From: Colwellia psychrerythraea | Lineage (GTDB): Bacteria; Pseudomonadota; Gammaproteobacteria; Enterobacterales; Alteromonadaceae | Direction: 5' to 3' | DNA: 64,000 bases | Assembly: GCF_000764185.1 (NCBI RefSeq) | Contig: NZ_JQEC01000074.1 | Location: forward strand, 89,648-153,647 | Position numbers and translations under genes: made by a program | Part shown: positions 18,804-28,173 of the stretch, one piece after another | Position numbering within the stretch: the stretch's first letter is position 1 | Layout of the letters: each line of letters begins with the position of its first letter | Notes under the pieces: generated by a model | Database searches by the model: none | What the model saw: only the letters and a program-made list of their open reading frames with translations | What the model was told of the DNA's origin: nothing

Positions 18804-20027
18804 TTAGTGTATTACCGGCACCATACCAAGCATTTGCATAAATTGTGCGCTAATAATAAACACACCTAATACCGCCGCCGTGGTTAATGCTACTTTTCCT
18901 CCCCTCACTTGATACATATTAACGCCAGACTGGATCGCGGTATCGAGTGTTTTTCTTCGTTGCTTCCACACCATTAAAACAGGTAAGAATATCGCCAAAA
19001 TTACCAGTGCGATAGCTGCATATCCCAACGCCATGATAAAACCTTGCGGGTAAAATAACGCGAAACCCAAGGGGGGGGTAAAAGTAACTAATGCGGTAAT
19101 AAATCTGTCTTTGTTAGAGTCGCCTTTATTTAGTACGTCACTGAAAAAGTCGAATAAACCTAAACTAACACCCAAAAAAGAAGTCGCCAGTGCTAAGTTA
19201 GCAAAAATGGTTAAGGTGTTAGCGATGGCTGAGCTTTGCAGTAAAGACGATAAGCTGGCGATAAATCCATCGAGCCCTTGGCTGTCATACAGGTTTTGTT
19301 GACTGATAACACCTTGGCTAACAATTTGCCAAAATAAATAGATTACTAATGGCATAGACGCGCCAATAATCATCACTTTACGTAGTGATTGAATGTTAAA
19401 ACCCATATATTTCACAATAGAAGGAATAGAGCCGTGGAAGCCAAAAGACGTTACTATCACCGGAATAGCTGAGATTATTAAGCCTTGTTGCATTGGCATA
19501 TTAAGTAAATATTCGCCTTGAATATGAGGCGTTAATATAAAAAAGATACTCGTTAATACCATGACTTTTATAATGAACAAAACCCGATTAATTTTATCAA
19601 CGGTACTTGCGCCTAACGTAATAATAGAGCCAAATAATAATGCAAAAGCAATGGCGCCAGTTTGTGGAGGAACTTCTCCAGCACTCCAGTTAGAAAGCAT
19701 TAACTGTAATTGACCACCACCACCGGCGATATAGGCGGCGCAAAGGGAATAAAAAAGAAAAATCATAGAAAAATTAGCGATGAACTGACCTTTTTTACCG
19801 AGTATATTTTTGGCCAATGTGTTTAATGTGGCGTTAGGTGGAGCGTGTTGATGCAGCTCTAACGTAAGCAGGGCGGTATAAGTCATTAAGCACCAAGCAA
19901 AGAATAATATGACCATGGCTGTTAAAAATCCTAAGCCAGAAGAGGCGATAGGTAATGCTAGCATTCCTGCACCAATAGTTGTGCCAGCAATGATTAACAT
20001 GCTACCGATTGTTTTATTTATTATCAC
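18804..20027 (-). CDS. Aromatic amino acid permease (HAAAP family, Mtr/TyrP-like)
   Basis: 407-residue inner-membrane proton symporter with about 11 helices. The first helix holds GTTIGAGMLALPI, the hallmark of the tryptophan/tyrosine permease family. It should import tyrosine or tryptophan; the sequence does not decide which. The start is GTG at 20027. It is probably its own transcription unit, separated from the upstream gene by a strong 17-bp hairpin. Confidence 0.9.
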   Translation of the reverse strand: MIINKTIGSMLIIAGTTIGAGMLALPIASSGLGFLTAMVILFFAWCLMTYTALLTLELHQHAPPNATLNTLAKNILGKKGQFIANFSMIFLFYSLCAAYIAGGGGQLQLMLSNWSAGEVPPQTGAIAFALLFGSIITLGASTVDKINRVLFIIKVMVLTSIFFILTPHIQGEYLLNMPMQQGLIISAIPVIVTSFGFHGSIPSIVKYMGFNIQSLRKVMIIGASMPLVIYLFWQIVSQGVISQQNLYDSQGLDGFIASLSSLLQSSAIANTLTIFANLALATSFLGVSLGLFDFFSDVLNKGDSNKDRFITALVTFTPPLGFALFYPQGFIMALGYAAIALVILAIFLPVLMVWKQRRKTLDTAIQSGVNMYQVRGGKVALTTAAVLGVFIISAQFMQMLGMVPVIH

Positions 20028-20158
20028 GGTGATGTATCTCTATACATAAATTTATGAAGCTAACATAAAATGAACGAGAGACAATTGGAATTATTTTCGA
20101 TAAATAACTGAAAAGGTTTGTAGAGGTTAATTTACAGTGATCTATTTGATAGGCTTAT

Positions 20159-20202
20159 TTGAGTCGTTTTATAGGCAAAGATTTACCTATAAAACGACTC
20201 AA
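20159..20202. terminator. Strong hairpin with 17-bp perfect stem
   Basis: Stem TTGAGTCGTTTTATAGG pairs perfectly with 20186-20202 around a 10-base loop. It lies downstream of the AhpD-like gene (minus strand) and upstream of the permease. The poly-T run is weak on both strands, so it may be a terminator or another regulatory hairpin. Confidence 0.55.
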
Positions 20203-20273
20203 TATTTTGTTGTTCTGTTATTAATTAACTTACCTATTAAGTGAGTAGTTAAGTGAGCAATTAAGTCGCCAAC

Positions 20274-20867
20274 TTATACGTGTTTACCGCGTGTCCACGT
20301 TGTGTTTTTTTCCAATAGTCGCTCGCCGGCGTCAACTGCACCAGTCTCCATCGTTGTGCCCATTGAGTCATTCCAGCGATTTAGGTAACCAAATAAAGAA
20401 ATTACCCCTAATATTTCAACTATTTCACCTTCATCCCAATATTCATGCAAATTAGCACTAATTACATCATCAACGGCATTAGGAATACTTGACGCGGCAA
20501 GCGCAAATTCAAAGGCCGCTTTTTCAGCCTCAGTGTATAAAGAACTTTCTCTAAACGTCCAAATATTGTCTAAGCGCTCATCGGTGCCGCCATAGCGTTC
20601 AGCCGCTAAAATGGTATGAGCTTCACAATATCTACAGCCAGTATGTGCGCTAGTAATGTAGCCTATAAGACGCTTTTGCTCTGCCGTTACAGTGCCGTCA
20701 TTAGCCATCACCGCCATGTTCAAATTAATAAATGCTTTGGCAATTGCGGGTCGGCGTTGCATGGTTAAGACACTGTTTGGGCAAAAACCTAATGTTTCAT
20801 TAAAAAACTTGGCGAGTTCTGCTACTTCTTCATTTTCATCTGTTGCTAACGGTTTTACTAAGGGCAT
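20274..20867 (-). CDS. AhpD-like alkylhydroperoxidase / carboxymuconolactone decarboxylase family protein
   Basis: 197-residue all-helical peroxidase-related enzyme. The active-site motif is visible: Glu63 upstream, then Cys78-x-x-Cys81-x-x-His84 (GCRYCEAHT), typical of AhpD-like proteins that use a redox Cys pair to reduce peroxides. Ribosome site AGGATCA before ATG 20867. It is opposite a MarR-type gene, with a 24-bp near-palindrome between them 48 bp from its start, a usual layout for MarR-controlled oxidative-stress genes. The substrate is not known. Confidence 0.88.
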   Translation of the reverse strand: MPLVKPLATDENEEVAELAKFFNETLGFCPNSVLTMQRRPAIAKAFINLNMAVMANDGTVTAEQKRLIGYITSAHTGCRYCEAHTILAAERYGGTDERLDNIWTFRESSLYTEAEKAAFEFALAASSIPNAVDDVISANLHEYWDEGEIVEILGVISLFGYLNRWNDSMGTTMETGAVDAGERLLEKNTTWTRGKHV

Positions 20868-20914
20868 AGGGTGATCCTGCTGGTTGATTATTATTCTATT
20901 TTCAATATATATAA

Positions 20915-20938
20915 TAGATGATGCATATGCAACATCTA
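20915..20938. promoter_or_regulatory. Candidate MarR operator
   Basis: Near-perfect 24-bp palindrome: left half TAGATGATGCAT, right half reads TAGATGTTGCAT on the other strand, one mismatch. It overlaps AT-rich promoter-like sequence upstream of the AhpD-like gene. Confidence 0.6.
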
Positions 20939-21200
20939 ATGTTGTTGTTTAAATTATCTACTGGGTTAATGCTAATAAGTTAATCAACAACAGAGTAACA
21001 ACGTGATGTTATTGAATCGCTATACACTCATTAGATAACCTGAGTTTTGGATAAAGAGGGGAATTGAGTAGGAGCTGCTTATCCAGAGCCGATGTTAGAC
21101 GGGTATAAGGTGTTTAGTGACTAAGTTGTTTAAGCCTATAGCGAGGCTACAATTTTTATGATTAAATAATCTTAAGTAAACAATAACTTTAGGAAATATT

Positions 21201-21782
21201 ATTAGTCCCTCAGCACGTAATAAAGCTTTTAAGCTGTCTAATAAAATAACGCCCCAGCTTGATTTAAATAATCACTTACCTTTTCGTATTGCGGTTGTCA
21301 GTAATTTATTAGCGTTGAACCGTGATTGGAAAATTCGAGAGCTTTGTGATTTAGAGCCTAGAGAAATGCGAGTGTTATTAAATATTGGCTCATACATGCC
21401 AATTAAAGCAGCAGATATTGCTTATCAATCACGTATTGATTCTTACAATGTTAGTCGAGCAGTAAAAGCACTGCAAAAGAAGAATTTGATTGATATACAG
21501 CCTGACGAACACAGCCGAAATATAAAATACTTAGTGCTAAACGAGCAAGGCATTAAGTTATATCATCAAGTCACTCAAACAATGAATGAAAGAGCAGACG
21601 AGCTTGAAAGTGTGCTTGATAAGGAAGAGAGTGCGCTTTTTTACCGTATGCTTGAAAAAATTGAAGAAAAAGCAGAAAAAATACTAGCAGAGCAAGCCAT
21701 GAGCAAAATAGCTGATGGAGCAGAGCCGCCTGCAGATCAAAAAGAACTGATTCGTTGGTATAAAAAAAGTACTGGCAAATAA
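21201..21782 (+). CDS. MarR-family regulator without a canonical start codon
   Basis: Winged-helix regulator. The MarR homology clearly begins upstream of the first TTG (21315): the open frame back to 21180 encodes SARNKAFKLSNKIT, LPFRIAVVSNLLALNRD and then the HTH region IKAADIAYQSRIDSYNVSRA. No ATG, GTG or TTG exists in that extension. AGGA at 21191-21194 lies 6 bases before ATT 21201, so an ATT start (193 residues) is the best guess. TTG 21315 (155 residues) would remove the dimerisation helix. It may be a rare ATT start, a mutated start, or a sequencing error. Its likely target is the divergent AhpD-like gene. Confidence 0.75.
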   Translation: MSPSARNKAFKLSNKITPQLDLNNHLPFRIAVVSNLLALNRDWKIRELCDLEPREMRVLLNIGSYMPIKAADIAYQSRIDSYNVSRAVKALQKKNLIDIQPDEHSRNIKYLVLNEQGIKLYHQVTQTMNERADELESVLDKEESALFYRMLEKIEEKAEKILAEQAMSKIADGAEPPADQKELIRWYKKSTGK

Positions 21783-21943
21783 AGCAAGGGTAAATAAAGT
21801 AACGGTAATAAATTAATATAGTTAGGCCGTATTTAATATTAGCCGTACTTTTTGACCGTAAATTCCATTGCCGTACCGCAGCAAATAACCTATTTGCGTG
21901 ACAAGTTGTTTATAGAGACTTGTTTGCTCCCATTCATTTGTCT

Positions 21944-22375
21944 CTACAAATTAGCCCATTGCTGCTTTACACCCACAAGGTGCACAAGACCAAACGTTAG
22001 GCAAATAGCTGAACTCCAAAACCAGAATGCAGTGCTGTTACCTAGTGGCGCCACTTCAGAGCTAGCTGCTACGAATATACCACCGATACCGCGCAATAAA
22101 TAAACGGCAGTAATAGCTATAAGTGCTAAGCGCATTAAGGGCAGTTTTATTATTAATCCTGCGGCAGAAAAAGCATAAAGCGACCAAATAGCCAAAACAA
22201 GCACGATACCGGAGGTGATGATTGTTGGTTGTAAACTGCCTTGTTCGGCAAGCTTTGCCATGTGCTCACCAGCGCCAAAAAAACGATACCAAGAGGCGCC
22301 AAAAACTATGCAACCCACGTGCAACAAAGAGGCGAGGGCACTTAATGTACCGGAAATAATTAAATAGATATTCAT
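21944..22375 (-). CDS. Hypothetical four-helix membrane protein
   Basis: 143 residues, four predicted membrane helices, no family named with confidence. The start is preceded by an AGAGAAC ribosome site. It is the last gene of a minus-strand run downstream of a TetR regulator, a small membrane protein, an ABC1-type kinase and another four-helix protein, and probably shares their transcript. Confidence 0.7.
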   Translation of the reverse strand: MNIYLIISGTLSALASLLHVGCIVFGASWYRFFGAGEHMAKLAEQGSLQPTIITSGIVLVLAIWSLYAFSAAGLIIKLPLMRLALIAITAVYLLRGIGGIFVAASSEVAPLGNSTAFWFWSSAICLTFGLVHLVGVKQQWANL

Positions 22376-22436
22376 TGGACAGTTCTCTTTAATTGGCTCA
22401 TATGAGCAATAATGAAATTTTATTGGTCTTTATTGA

Positions 22437-22895
22437 TTAAGTATCAATGGCTTGTCCATTGCCTACTTGAGTTTCCCGCCGATTTACGAACCAAATGGTG
22501 AAGAATGCCATCGCTAACATTGATTCGATAATAATAGCGCCAATAATACCTTCATTTACAAACCCTCGTGAAAATTCATAACTTCCTAATAGAGCTAAAC
22601 TTGACATGGTTACCACTAAGCTAAGTGCAATCGCTTGTCGGGCTTGACCATTTTGTAGATTTCGGGAGAAAAACATTAATACACTTACGCCTAACATTAG
22701 CATTGCAGCACGACGAGCAACAAAATAAGCGGCTTCGCTTCCTGTAACTCCTACGTCGGATAAAAAATTCTCAGGGGTTTTGAATAATAAATAAAATATA
22801 TAAAAGCATAATAAGGACGTAAATAAGGCTAATATTTTAAACAGGTAGACAGTTAATATGTTTTGAATTTTTGATTCGACTTTTAGTGTATTCAT
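22437..22895 (-). CDS. Hypothetical four-helix membrane protein
   Basis: 152 residues with four membrane helices, including FFSRNL between helices, broadly like DUF4345-type small membrane proteins but not assigned. Strong AAGGAAATATT ribosome site. It starts 9 bp after the ABC1-type kinase gene stops, so it is in the same operon. Confidence 0.72.
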   Translation of the reverse strand: MNTLKVESKIQNILTVYLFKILALFTSLLCFYIFYLLFKTPENFLSDVGVTGSEAAYFVARRAAMLMLGVSVLMFFSRNLQNGQARQAIALSLVVTMSSLALLGSYEFSRGFVNEGIIGAIIIESMLAMAFFTIWFVNRRETQVGNGQAIDT

Positions 22896-22904
22896 AATAT
22901 TTCC

Positions 22905-24272
22905 TTATTTAGCCGTAATAAATTTTGAATAGTCAGTAACAATATTGGCGCCAATTTGCGTTAACAAGTTCATTAACCCTAAGTGAGCACGGTCAAAACA
23001 GGGTTGCTCGCTATACATGCCCGATAAAAATTTTACCGCGTCGCCACTGACATTGTCAGGCTTTCCTGGGCAAGGAGTTTTAGTGGTAAAGTCGAATGTT
23101 TTACTTACATAAGCTTGACCTAGCCACTGTCCATAATACTGTAAATCAGGGAATATTTTTGATTCAAAAGTATTAAAATCTACACTGTGGTCAATAAACT
23201 TAAGTGCTTGGTAACTGGTAAACAGTGCTTTTTTATTTTTGTTGAAAATATAGCTATCAACAATTTTTGGCATCATAGCGGTGAAGCTATCAACAAAGTC
23301 ATCACTCAAGCTACGCACACAACCAAAGTCTAAAACGCCGAGCTGCTCATCGCCTAATACTAAGAAGTTACCTGGGTGAGGGTCAGCGTGTATTTTTTTC
23401 AGTGTTAAGGCGCTATACCAAAAAAAATCGAATAGCTTTTGTCCTAGCGCATTTCTTTGTAGCTGATTTGGTTTGTTGTCTAGCCATTTATCTAGGTGTT
23501 GGCCGTTTAACATCTCCATTGATAATATTCTAGTCGTTGATAACTGCTGATTAACCTTGGGAATAACAATGCCGTTTAGCTTCATTTCTTGCCCAAACCA
23601 GTTCAGATTACGGGCTTCATTTTTATAGTTTATCTCTTCAGATAATCTGTTTTTTATTTCAGCTAATACTAGGGTGAATACTTGTTTTTTTGGCATGTTT
23701 TTGGTGGTTTTAGCTAATAGCCAAAACAATTTTTCTAACATTTTTAGATCGCTGTCAATGGTTGCTCCTATGCCGGGATACTGAACCTTTACCGCGAGTT
23801 TTTCATTGTTAAACGATAAAGCTTGGTGAACTTGACCTATGCTTGCTGCAGAAAAAGCTTCGCTATCAAACTCCTTAAATAGCTGTTTTGGCGTGTTGCC
23901 TAGCTCTTGCACCATTTGCTTTCTGACCAGCGCTCGGTTAATCGGGGGCACTTCATGGCAAGCCGACTTTAATTTATTGCGAATGGTTTCAGGTAGAATG
24001 TCGGTTTCCATGCTTAATAGTTGAGACAACTTAATTGCTGTGCCTCTAAGCTGACTTAATACGGTAAAAACTAACTCGCCTATTTGCTCTTCGTGTTGTT
24101 GCTGAGATTGCTCAGTATTTTTTGTTTGAGCGTTTGTATCGTTAGCATTTTTCGCTGAAAAGGCTTTTCGCACTTTATAGCCCGCATGTTTTAAGCCTAT
24201 TTTTGTGACTGCTGCGCCAGTAATTACACTACGTGATAACGTTGAGGTGGGGACCTTTTTTGAGGTAGGCAT
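22905..24272 (-). CDS. ABC1/UbiB (ADCK) family atypical kinase
   Basis: 455-residue protein-kinase-like ATPase. Visible: the family-specific motif in variant form RGTAIKLSQ (usually KxGQ), SIGQVHQA, the ATP-binding Lys in LAVKVQYPG, the catalytic loop HADPHPGNF and the metal-binding DFG in VLDFGCVR. UbiB/COQ8 relatives act at membranes in quinone or isoprenoid lipid metabolism. This copy lies away from ubiquinone genes, in a cluster of small membrane proteins under a TetR regulator, so it is probably a paralogue with a separate role. The Gly-to-Ser change in KxGQ is notable, as that motif restrains ATPase and kinase activity in COQ8. Confidence 0.88.
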   Translation of the reverse strand: MPTSKKVPTSTLSRSVITGAAVTKIGLKHAGYKVRKAFSAKNANDTNAQTKNTEQSQQQHEEQIGELVFTVLSQLRGTAIKLSQLLSMETDILPETIRNKLKSACHEVPPINRALVRKQMVQELGNTPKQLFKEFDSEAFSAASIGQVHQALSFNNEKLAVKVQYPGIGATIDSDLKMLEKLFWLLAKTTKNMPKKQVFTLVLAEIKNRLSEEINYKNEARNLNWFGQEMKLNGIVIPKVNQQLSTTRILSMEMLNGQHLDKWLDNKPNQLQRNALGQKLFDFFWYSALTLKKIHADPHPGNFLVLGDEQLGVLDFGCVRSLSDDFVDSFTAMMPKIVDSYIFNKNKKALFTSYQALKFIDHSVDFNTFESKIFPDLQYYGQWLGQAYVSKTFDFTTKTPCPGKPDNVSGDAVKFLSGMYSEQPCFDRAHLGLMNLLTQIGANIVTDYSKFITAK

Positions 24273-24274
24273 AA

Positions 24275-24673
24275 CTACACCGCTGCTGTTTGGTTTTTGT
24301 TTTTATCTTTGTTTTGGCTCTGTTTATTTCTGTGTTGCATTAACAAACTTATTAATGGCGGAAACATAAGCCAAAAACCGGAATCTGGCATGATGGTAAT
24401 ACCAATTACGGTTAATAGTAAAAGGTTAAGTGTCACTGAAAGTGGTACTCGGCTGTTATTTACAGAATCAAAGTGTTTTATTAATAACCCTGTAATGAAG
24501 AGTGCTTGCCCAAATAAGAAAAACCATACTGCTGCGGCTGAGCGATCAGTCGTTAGGCTATTAATAATACCATTATCATACAGAGAGCTATATTCAGCTG
24601 CGAACATAATAACTGCAAATAAGGTGTGACATGCTGATACTGCAATAATCCAATTACCTTGCCAATTTTTCAT
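24275..24673 (-). CDS. Small membrane protein, DUF6463-like
   Basis: 132 residues, four membrane helices; the N-terminus WQGNWIIAVSACHTLFAV and WFFLFGQALFITG resemble the DUF6463 family. Function unknown. Strong AAGGAATGTATT site before ATG. It ends 2 bp before the ABC1-type kinase starts, so the two are cotranscribed. Confidence 0.75.
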   Translation of the reverse strand: MKNWQGNWIIAVSACHTLFAVIMFAAEYSSLYDNGIINSLTTDRSAAAVWFFLFGQALFITGLLIKHFDSVNNSRVPLSVTLNLLLLTVIGITIMPDSGFWLMFPPLISLLMQHRNKQSQNKDKNKNQTAAV

Positions 24674-24796
24674 AATACATTCCTTTATAATATTGTTAAT
24701 TCTATTTTTTTATTCAATAATTTAAATAAATACTATCAAGTAGATTTGTTAACTAGGTATTAGGTTGAATGAAATAAGTAAAACCTAATTAGTGCC

Positions 24797-25516
24797 TTAC
24801 AACCCAAATGATTTCTTCATTACTAATTTGTTTAAAAAGCCACTACCCATAAAGCGGAATAAATGTGCTTTTACAAAAAAGCTGACTAGCTCAGTTGCTT
24901 TAGAGACAATACCGCTTCTCAATATTTCTACGCCAAGGTCTAGCGACATATCGACCATTTGTGTGGTATTGCTGAATTCTTCAGAGTCATCGTTAACCCA
25001 ATACAAGAGTACGGCTAATAAGTAGTCATTAGCGAGTTTTGCTGTGGCATCGGTAAACGGAGATTGGGCAATTTCGCCTGTTTGCTCAGCGTCGTTAAGT
25101 AAGTTTCGGATAAGGTCGACAAACTCTTCCCTAACTGGGGCAACGTCTTTAAATAAAATACTGGGTGACTGCATTATCATATTGATGCTGTCGCAAACAA
25201 ACTCTCGGTTGGGTAAGAAGTTATTCAAATAGATATCAATGAGCAACTGCAATTTTTCTTGTAAAGAGTATTCAGATAAGTCGTCTTCAGCTAAAAATTG
25301 CTGCGCTGTTTCTGTAGCCATTAAGCCGTAATATCCGTAAATCAGTTTGTCTTTATTGGCGAAATATTTGTAAATTGTCGCATCACCAATGCCAGCTTCT
25401 CGGGCTATTTGTTTCATGCTGGTGGCTTCAAAACCATTTTCACTGAATAGCTCAACGGCTGTGTTAATTATTTTTAATCTGATCTCAGCTTGTTGTTGCT
25501 TAGATAACCTTGCCAT
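24797..25516 (-). CDS. TetR-family transcriptional regulator
   Basis: 239 residues from ATG 25516 (AGGGTG about ten bases upstream); a GTG three codons earlier lacks a site. The N-terminal HTH is clear: AVELFSENGFEATSMKQIA, then GDATIYKYFANKDKL. The C-terminal ligand domain is unassigned. It lies upstream of and parallel to the membrane/kinase cluster and probably controls it. Confidence 0.9.
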   Translation of the reverse strand: MARLSKQQQAEIRLKIINTAVELFSENGFEATSMKQIAREAGIGDATIYKYFANKDKLIYGYYGLMATETAQQFLAEDDLSEYSLQEKLQLLIDIYLNNFLPNREFVCDSINMIMQSPSILFKDVAPVREEFVDLIRNLLNDAEQTGEIAQSPFTDATAKLANDYLLAVLLYWVNDDSEEFSNTTQMVDMSLDLGVEILRSGIVSKATELVSFFVKAHLFRFMGSGFLNKLVMKKSFGL

Positions 25517-25842
25517 AAGATACACCCTATCGTTTAAGTGCGTTTATTTAGTTGTTATATGATAGATCGTATTCTTAATAATTCCAAGCGTTGATTGTAT
25601 TTTATTCGCTTTACCGTGTTTTACTTTATTTTTACTGAATTTTGTCTCGTACAGTTGTGAGTTTTTGGTATCTATTTGAATGTGTTGCGTTGAAGTCTAG
25701 CGGTTTTAGCTGTTAGCCTATTTTAATAAATAACATAAAGGCGTCACATTAATTTTTTAAGCCCCTAATTCGACATAAAAGATATGTGTTAATAATAAGT
25801 AACGCTATAATGCGGAAAAATTAATAATAAAAAGGCAAATCA
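25517..25842. other. Divergent promoter region, nothing specific recognised
   Basis: 326 bp between the TetR gene and the EamA gene. AT-rich, no ORF. It should contain both promoters. Confidence 0.3.
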
Positions 25843-26802
25843 ATGACAATTCGCACGCCTAATTCCGCATTATGGGCTTTAGTGTTAGTCAATCTTATTT
25901 GGGGAGTCGGCTTTGTTGTGGTTGATGGCGCCATTGATATTATGCCGGTTAATACTTTTAACGCTTTTCGTTTTGGTATTGCGGCATTAGCATTATTACC
26001 TTTGTATTTTTTACAAAAAAAACCAGAAAAAGATGAATGTGATTACACCGTAGCAGAACTACTTAAAGTCGGTTTTGGTTTAGGTTTTTTATTGTTTTTA
26101 GGCTTTGCTCTTCAAACCCAGGGCATGATTTACACCAGTGTGTCTAATACCGGCTTTATAACTGGTTTATGTGTTCCTTTAGTGCCTATTATCGGTTTTA
26201 TACTCTTTAAAACAAAAGTAGGTATAGAAGTGTGGATGAGTGTTGTCGCCGCTACCATCGGGTTATACTTTTTGACCATGGGCGATAAAATGGAATTGAA
26301 CCAAGGTGATGTGCTAGTAGCTATCAGCGCAGTTTGTTATGCCGCTCACATTACGTTAATGGCAAAATATGGTGGACGATTTGCCATTATGTCGCTAAGT
26401 ATTATTCAACTGGCAGGCGTTGCTTTATACAGTATTATAGCTGCAAGTTATGAAGCATTGGCCAATATTAATGAAAGCTATCCGCCGTTTATTGAACAAC
26501 TATCAAATACTGATGTTTGGGCGGCAATACTTTACTCAAGTATTTTAGCGAGCGCGTTTGCCTATTGGGCACAAACCTCTAGCCAACGTTTACTTGAACC
26601 ACACAAAGTTGCCCTCGTTTTTGCATTAGAGCCTATTTTTGCTCATATTGCAGCATTCTTTATATTAGGTGAACATCTTGGTGTGAACGGCTGGTTTGGC
26701 GCAGGGTTAATCATTGCCGGTATGCTTTACTCCGAACTTGGCGGTAGAAGAAAAATTAAAATACAGCCATTAGATCAAATGGCGGCACCTCTCGATAAAT
26801 AA
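25843..26802 (+). CDS. EamA/DMT-family transporter
   Basis: 319-residue ten-helix inner-membrane protein with two EamA repeats (LIWGVGFVVVDGA at the start of the first; LEPIFAHIAAFFILGEHLG near the end of the second). The family exports metabolites or amino acids; the substrate is unknown. AAAAAGG ribosome site before the ATG. A second EamA gene follows 90 bp downstream. Confidence 0.9.
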   Translation: MTIRTPNSALWALVLVNLIWGVGFVVVDGAIDIMPVNTFNAFRFGIAALALLPLYFLQKKPEKDECDYTVAELLKVGFGLGFLLFLGFALQTQGMIYTSVSNTGFITGLCVPLVPIIGFILFKTKVGIEVWMSVVAATIGLYFLTMGDKMELNQGDVLVAISAVCYAAHITLMAKYGGRFAIMSLSIIQLAGVALYSIIAASYEALANINESYPPFIEQLSNTDVWAAILYSSILASAFAYWAQTSSQRLLEPHKVALVFALEPIFAHIAAFFILGEHLGVNGWFGAGLIIAGMLYSELGGRRKIKIQPLDQMAAPLDK

Positions 26803-26892
26803 AGTTTCTAGCAATTAGCAACTATTACATTTGGTTATAGTTGCTAATTAATTAGTGTTTATAATGATAAAAAATTATGTGGTTAGGTTTTA

Positions 26893-27762
26893 GTGTCATA
26901 TCTTATTTCGGTTACCCTATTGTGGGCTTTTTCATTTAGTTTAATTGGTGTGTATTTAGCTGGGCAGGTTGATGCTTGGTTCTCGGTATTTATGCGTATT
27001 GGTTTGGCTATGTTAGTCTTTTTACCTTTTTTACGATTAAATGAAATTAGCTGGCAAATCGCTATTAAACTAATGGGCATAGGTGCTATTCAGCTAGGCT
27101 TAATGTACGTCTTTTATTATCAGTCATTTTTGTATTTGTCTGTGCCTGAAGTGCTTTTATTTACGGTGATGACTCCTATTTATATCACCTTATTAAATGA
27201 TGCTTTTGAGAGAAAGTTTCACCTCAATTTTATGTTCACCGCATTACTGGCAACCTCGGGTGCTATTGCTATTCGTTTTAACGCAGTAGATGCTAACTTT
27301 ATTGTTGGCTTGGTCTTAGTGCAATCGGCTAATTTATGTTTTGCCACAGGGCAGGTTTGCTATAAACGGTTAATGGCTGCCCAACAGCTAGAGCAGTCTA
27401 TCAATCAAAAAGCAATATTTGCCTGGTTTTTCATTGGTGCATTTTGTGTGGCAGCCATTTGTTATGTAATTTTTGGTGATGCCAATAAACTACCGACAAC
27501 TGAGCTGCAGTGGGGCGTATTAGTGTATTTAGGCATTATCGCCTCAGGTGTTGGTTTTTTTGCTTGGAATAAAGGCGCTACGTTGGTTAATGTTGGTGCA
27601 CTGGCTATTATGAATAACTTGCTGATCCCTGCTGGCATTATCGTTAATTTAGTGATTTGGAATCGTGATGCAGATATCCCTCGATTAGTCTTTGGTGGCT
27701 CACTCATTGTACTGTCGTTATTACTGAACCAATGGTTAGAGAAGCGTAGAAAGCTCGGTTAA
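26893..27762 (+). CDS. EamA/DMT-family transporter (CarO/PecM-like)
   Basis: 289-residue ten-helix protein starting at GTG 26893 with TTAGG six bases upstream. First-helix motif LLWAFSFSLIGVYL, and GVGFFAWNKGATLVNVGALA in the second half. It is divergent from the upstream EamA protein, so this is a tandem of two unlike DMT transporters rather than a recent duplication. Substrate unknown. Confidence 0.88.
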   Translation: MSYLISVTLLWAFSFSLIGVYLAGQVDAWFSVFMRIGLAMLVFLPFLRLNEISWQIAIKLMGIGAIQLGLMYVFYYQSFLYLSVPEVLLFTVMTPIYITLLNDAFERKFHLNFMFTALLATSGAIAIRFNAVDANFIVGLVLVQSANLCFATGQVCYKRLMAAQQLEQSINQKAIFAWFFIGAFCVAAICYVIFGDANKLPTTELQWGVLVYLGIIASGVGFFAWNKGATLVNVGALAIMNNLLIPAGIIVNLVIWNRDADIPRLVFGGSLIVLSLLLNQWLEKRRKLG

Positions 27763-28173
27763 ATCCAGTGAATAAATAACTGAAGTCAAATAAAGTACAA
27801 GGTTTTAACTTAAATTGGCTTCACAAAGCATGCTTGGCGATATTCACTCATTAGCGCTAGTTTTGTGTTTTAAGTTAGATGCCCTAGTTCACTCCTTTAC
27901 CCTGACCCCACTGATTCCTTCAAATTATTCTTTCATTTTACCTACGAAGGGACATTTGTTCCCAGCCAAAAAAGGGGGCAACTGTACAATCTCTATTCCG
28001 GCTTTCACAGCAGCCTATGCTGGTTGTACTTTAATCTGGCAAGTGTCAGGTTTCTTTACAAAAAACAATTATGTACCAGGCGATAATCGCTGTAGGTAGC
28101 ATGTTTACTTGGCTGGCGTGGGATATGCATGAATTTGTGTAGTGAATTGGTCTAAAACTGGAAGGATATTCTT
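27763..28173. other. Intergenic region before PEP-CTERM gene
   Basis: 411 bp. A 94-codon open frame here (27815-28099) has no start signal or family features and I do not call it. Composition is more GC-rich than the flanks, like the following gene, and may have arrived with it. Ribosome site GGAAGGATATTCTT ends the region. Confidence 0.35.

Noticed and set aside
27815..28099. 94-codon open frame before the PEP-CTERM gene
   Set aside because: No ribosome site, no domain or signal features, and odd residue composition; probably chance.
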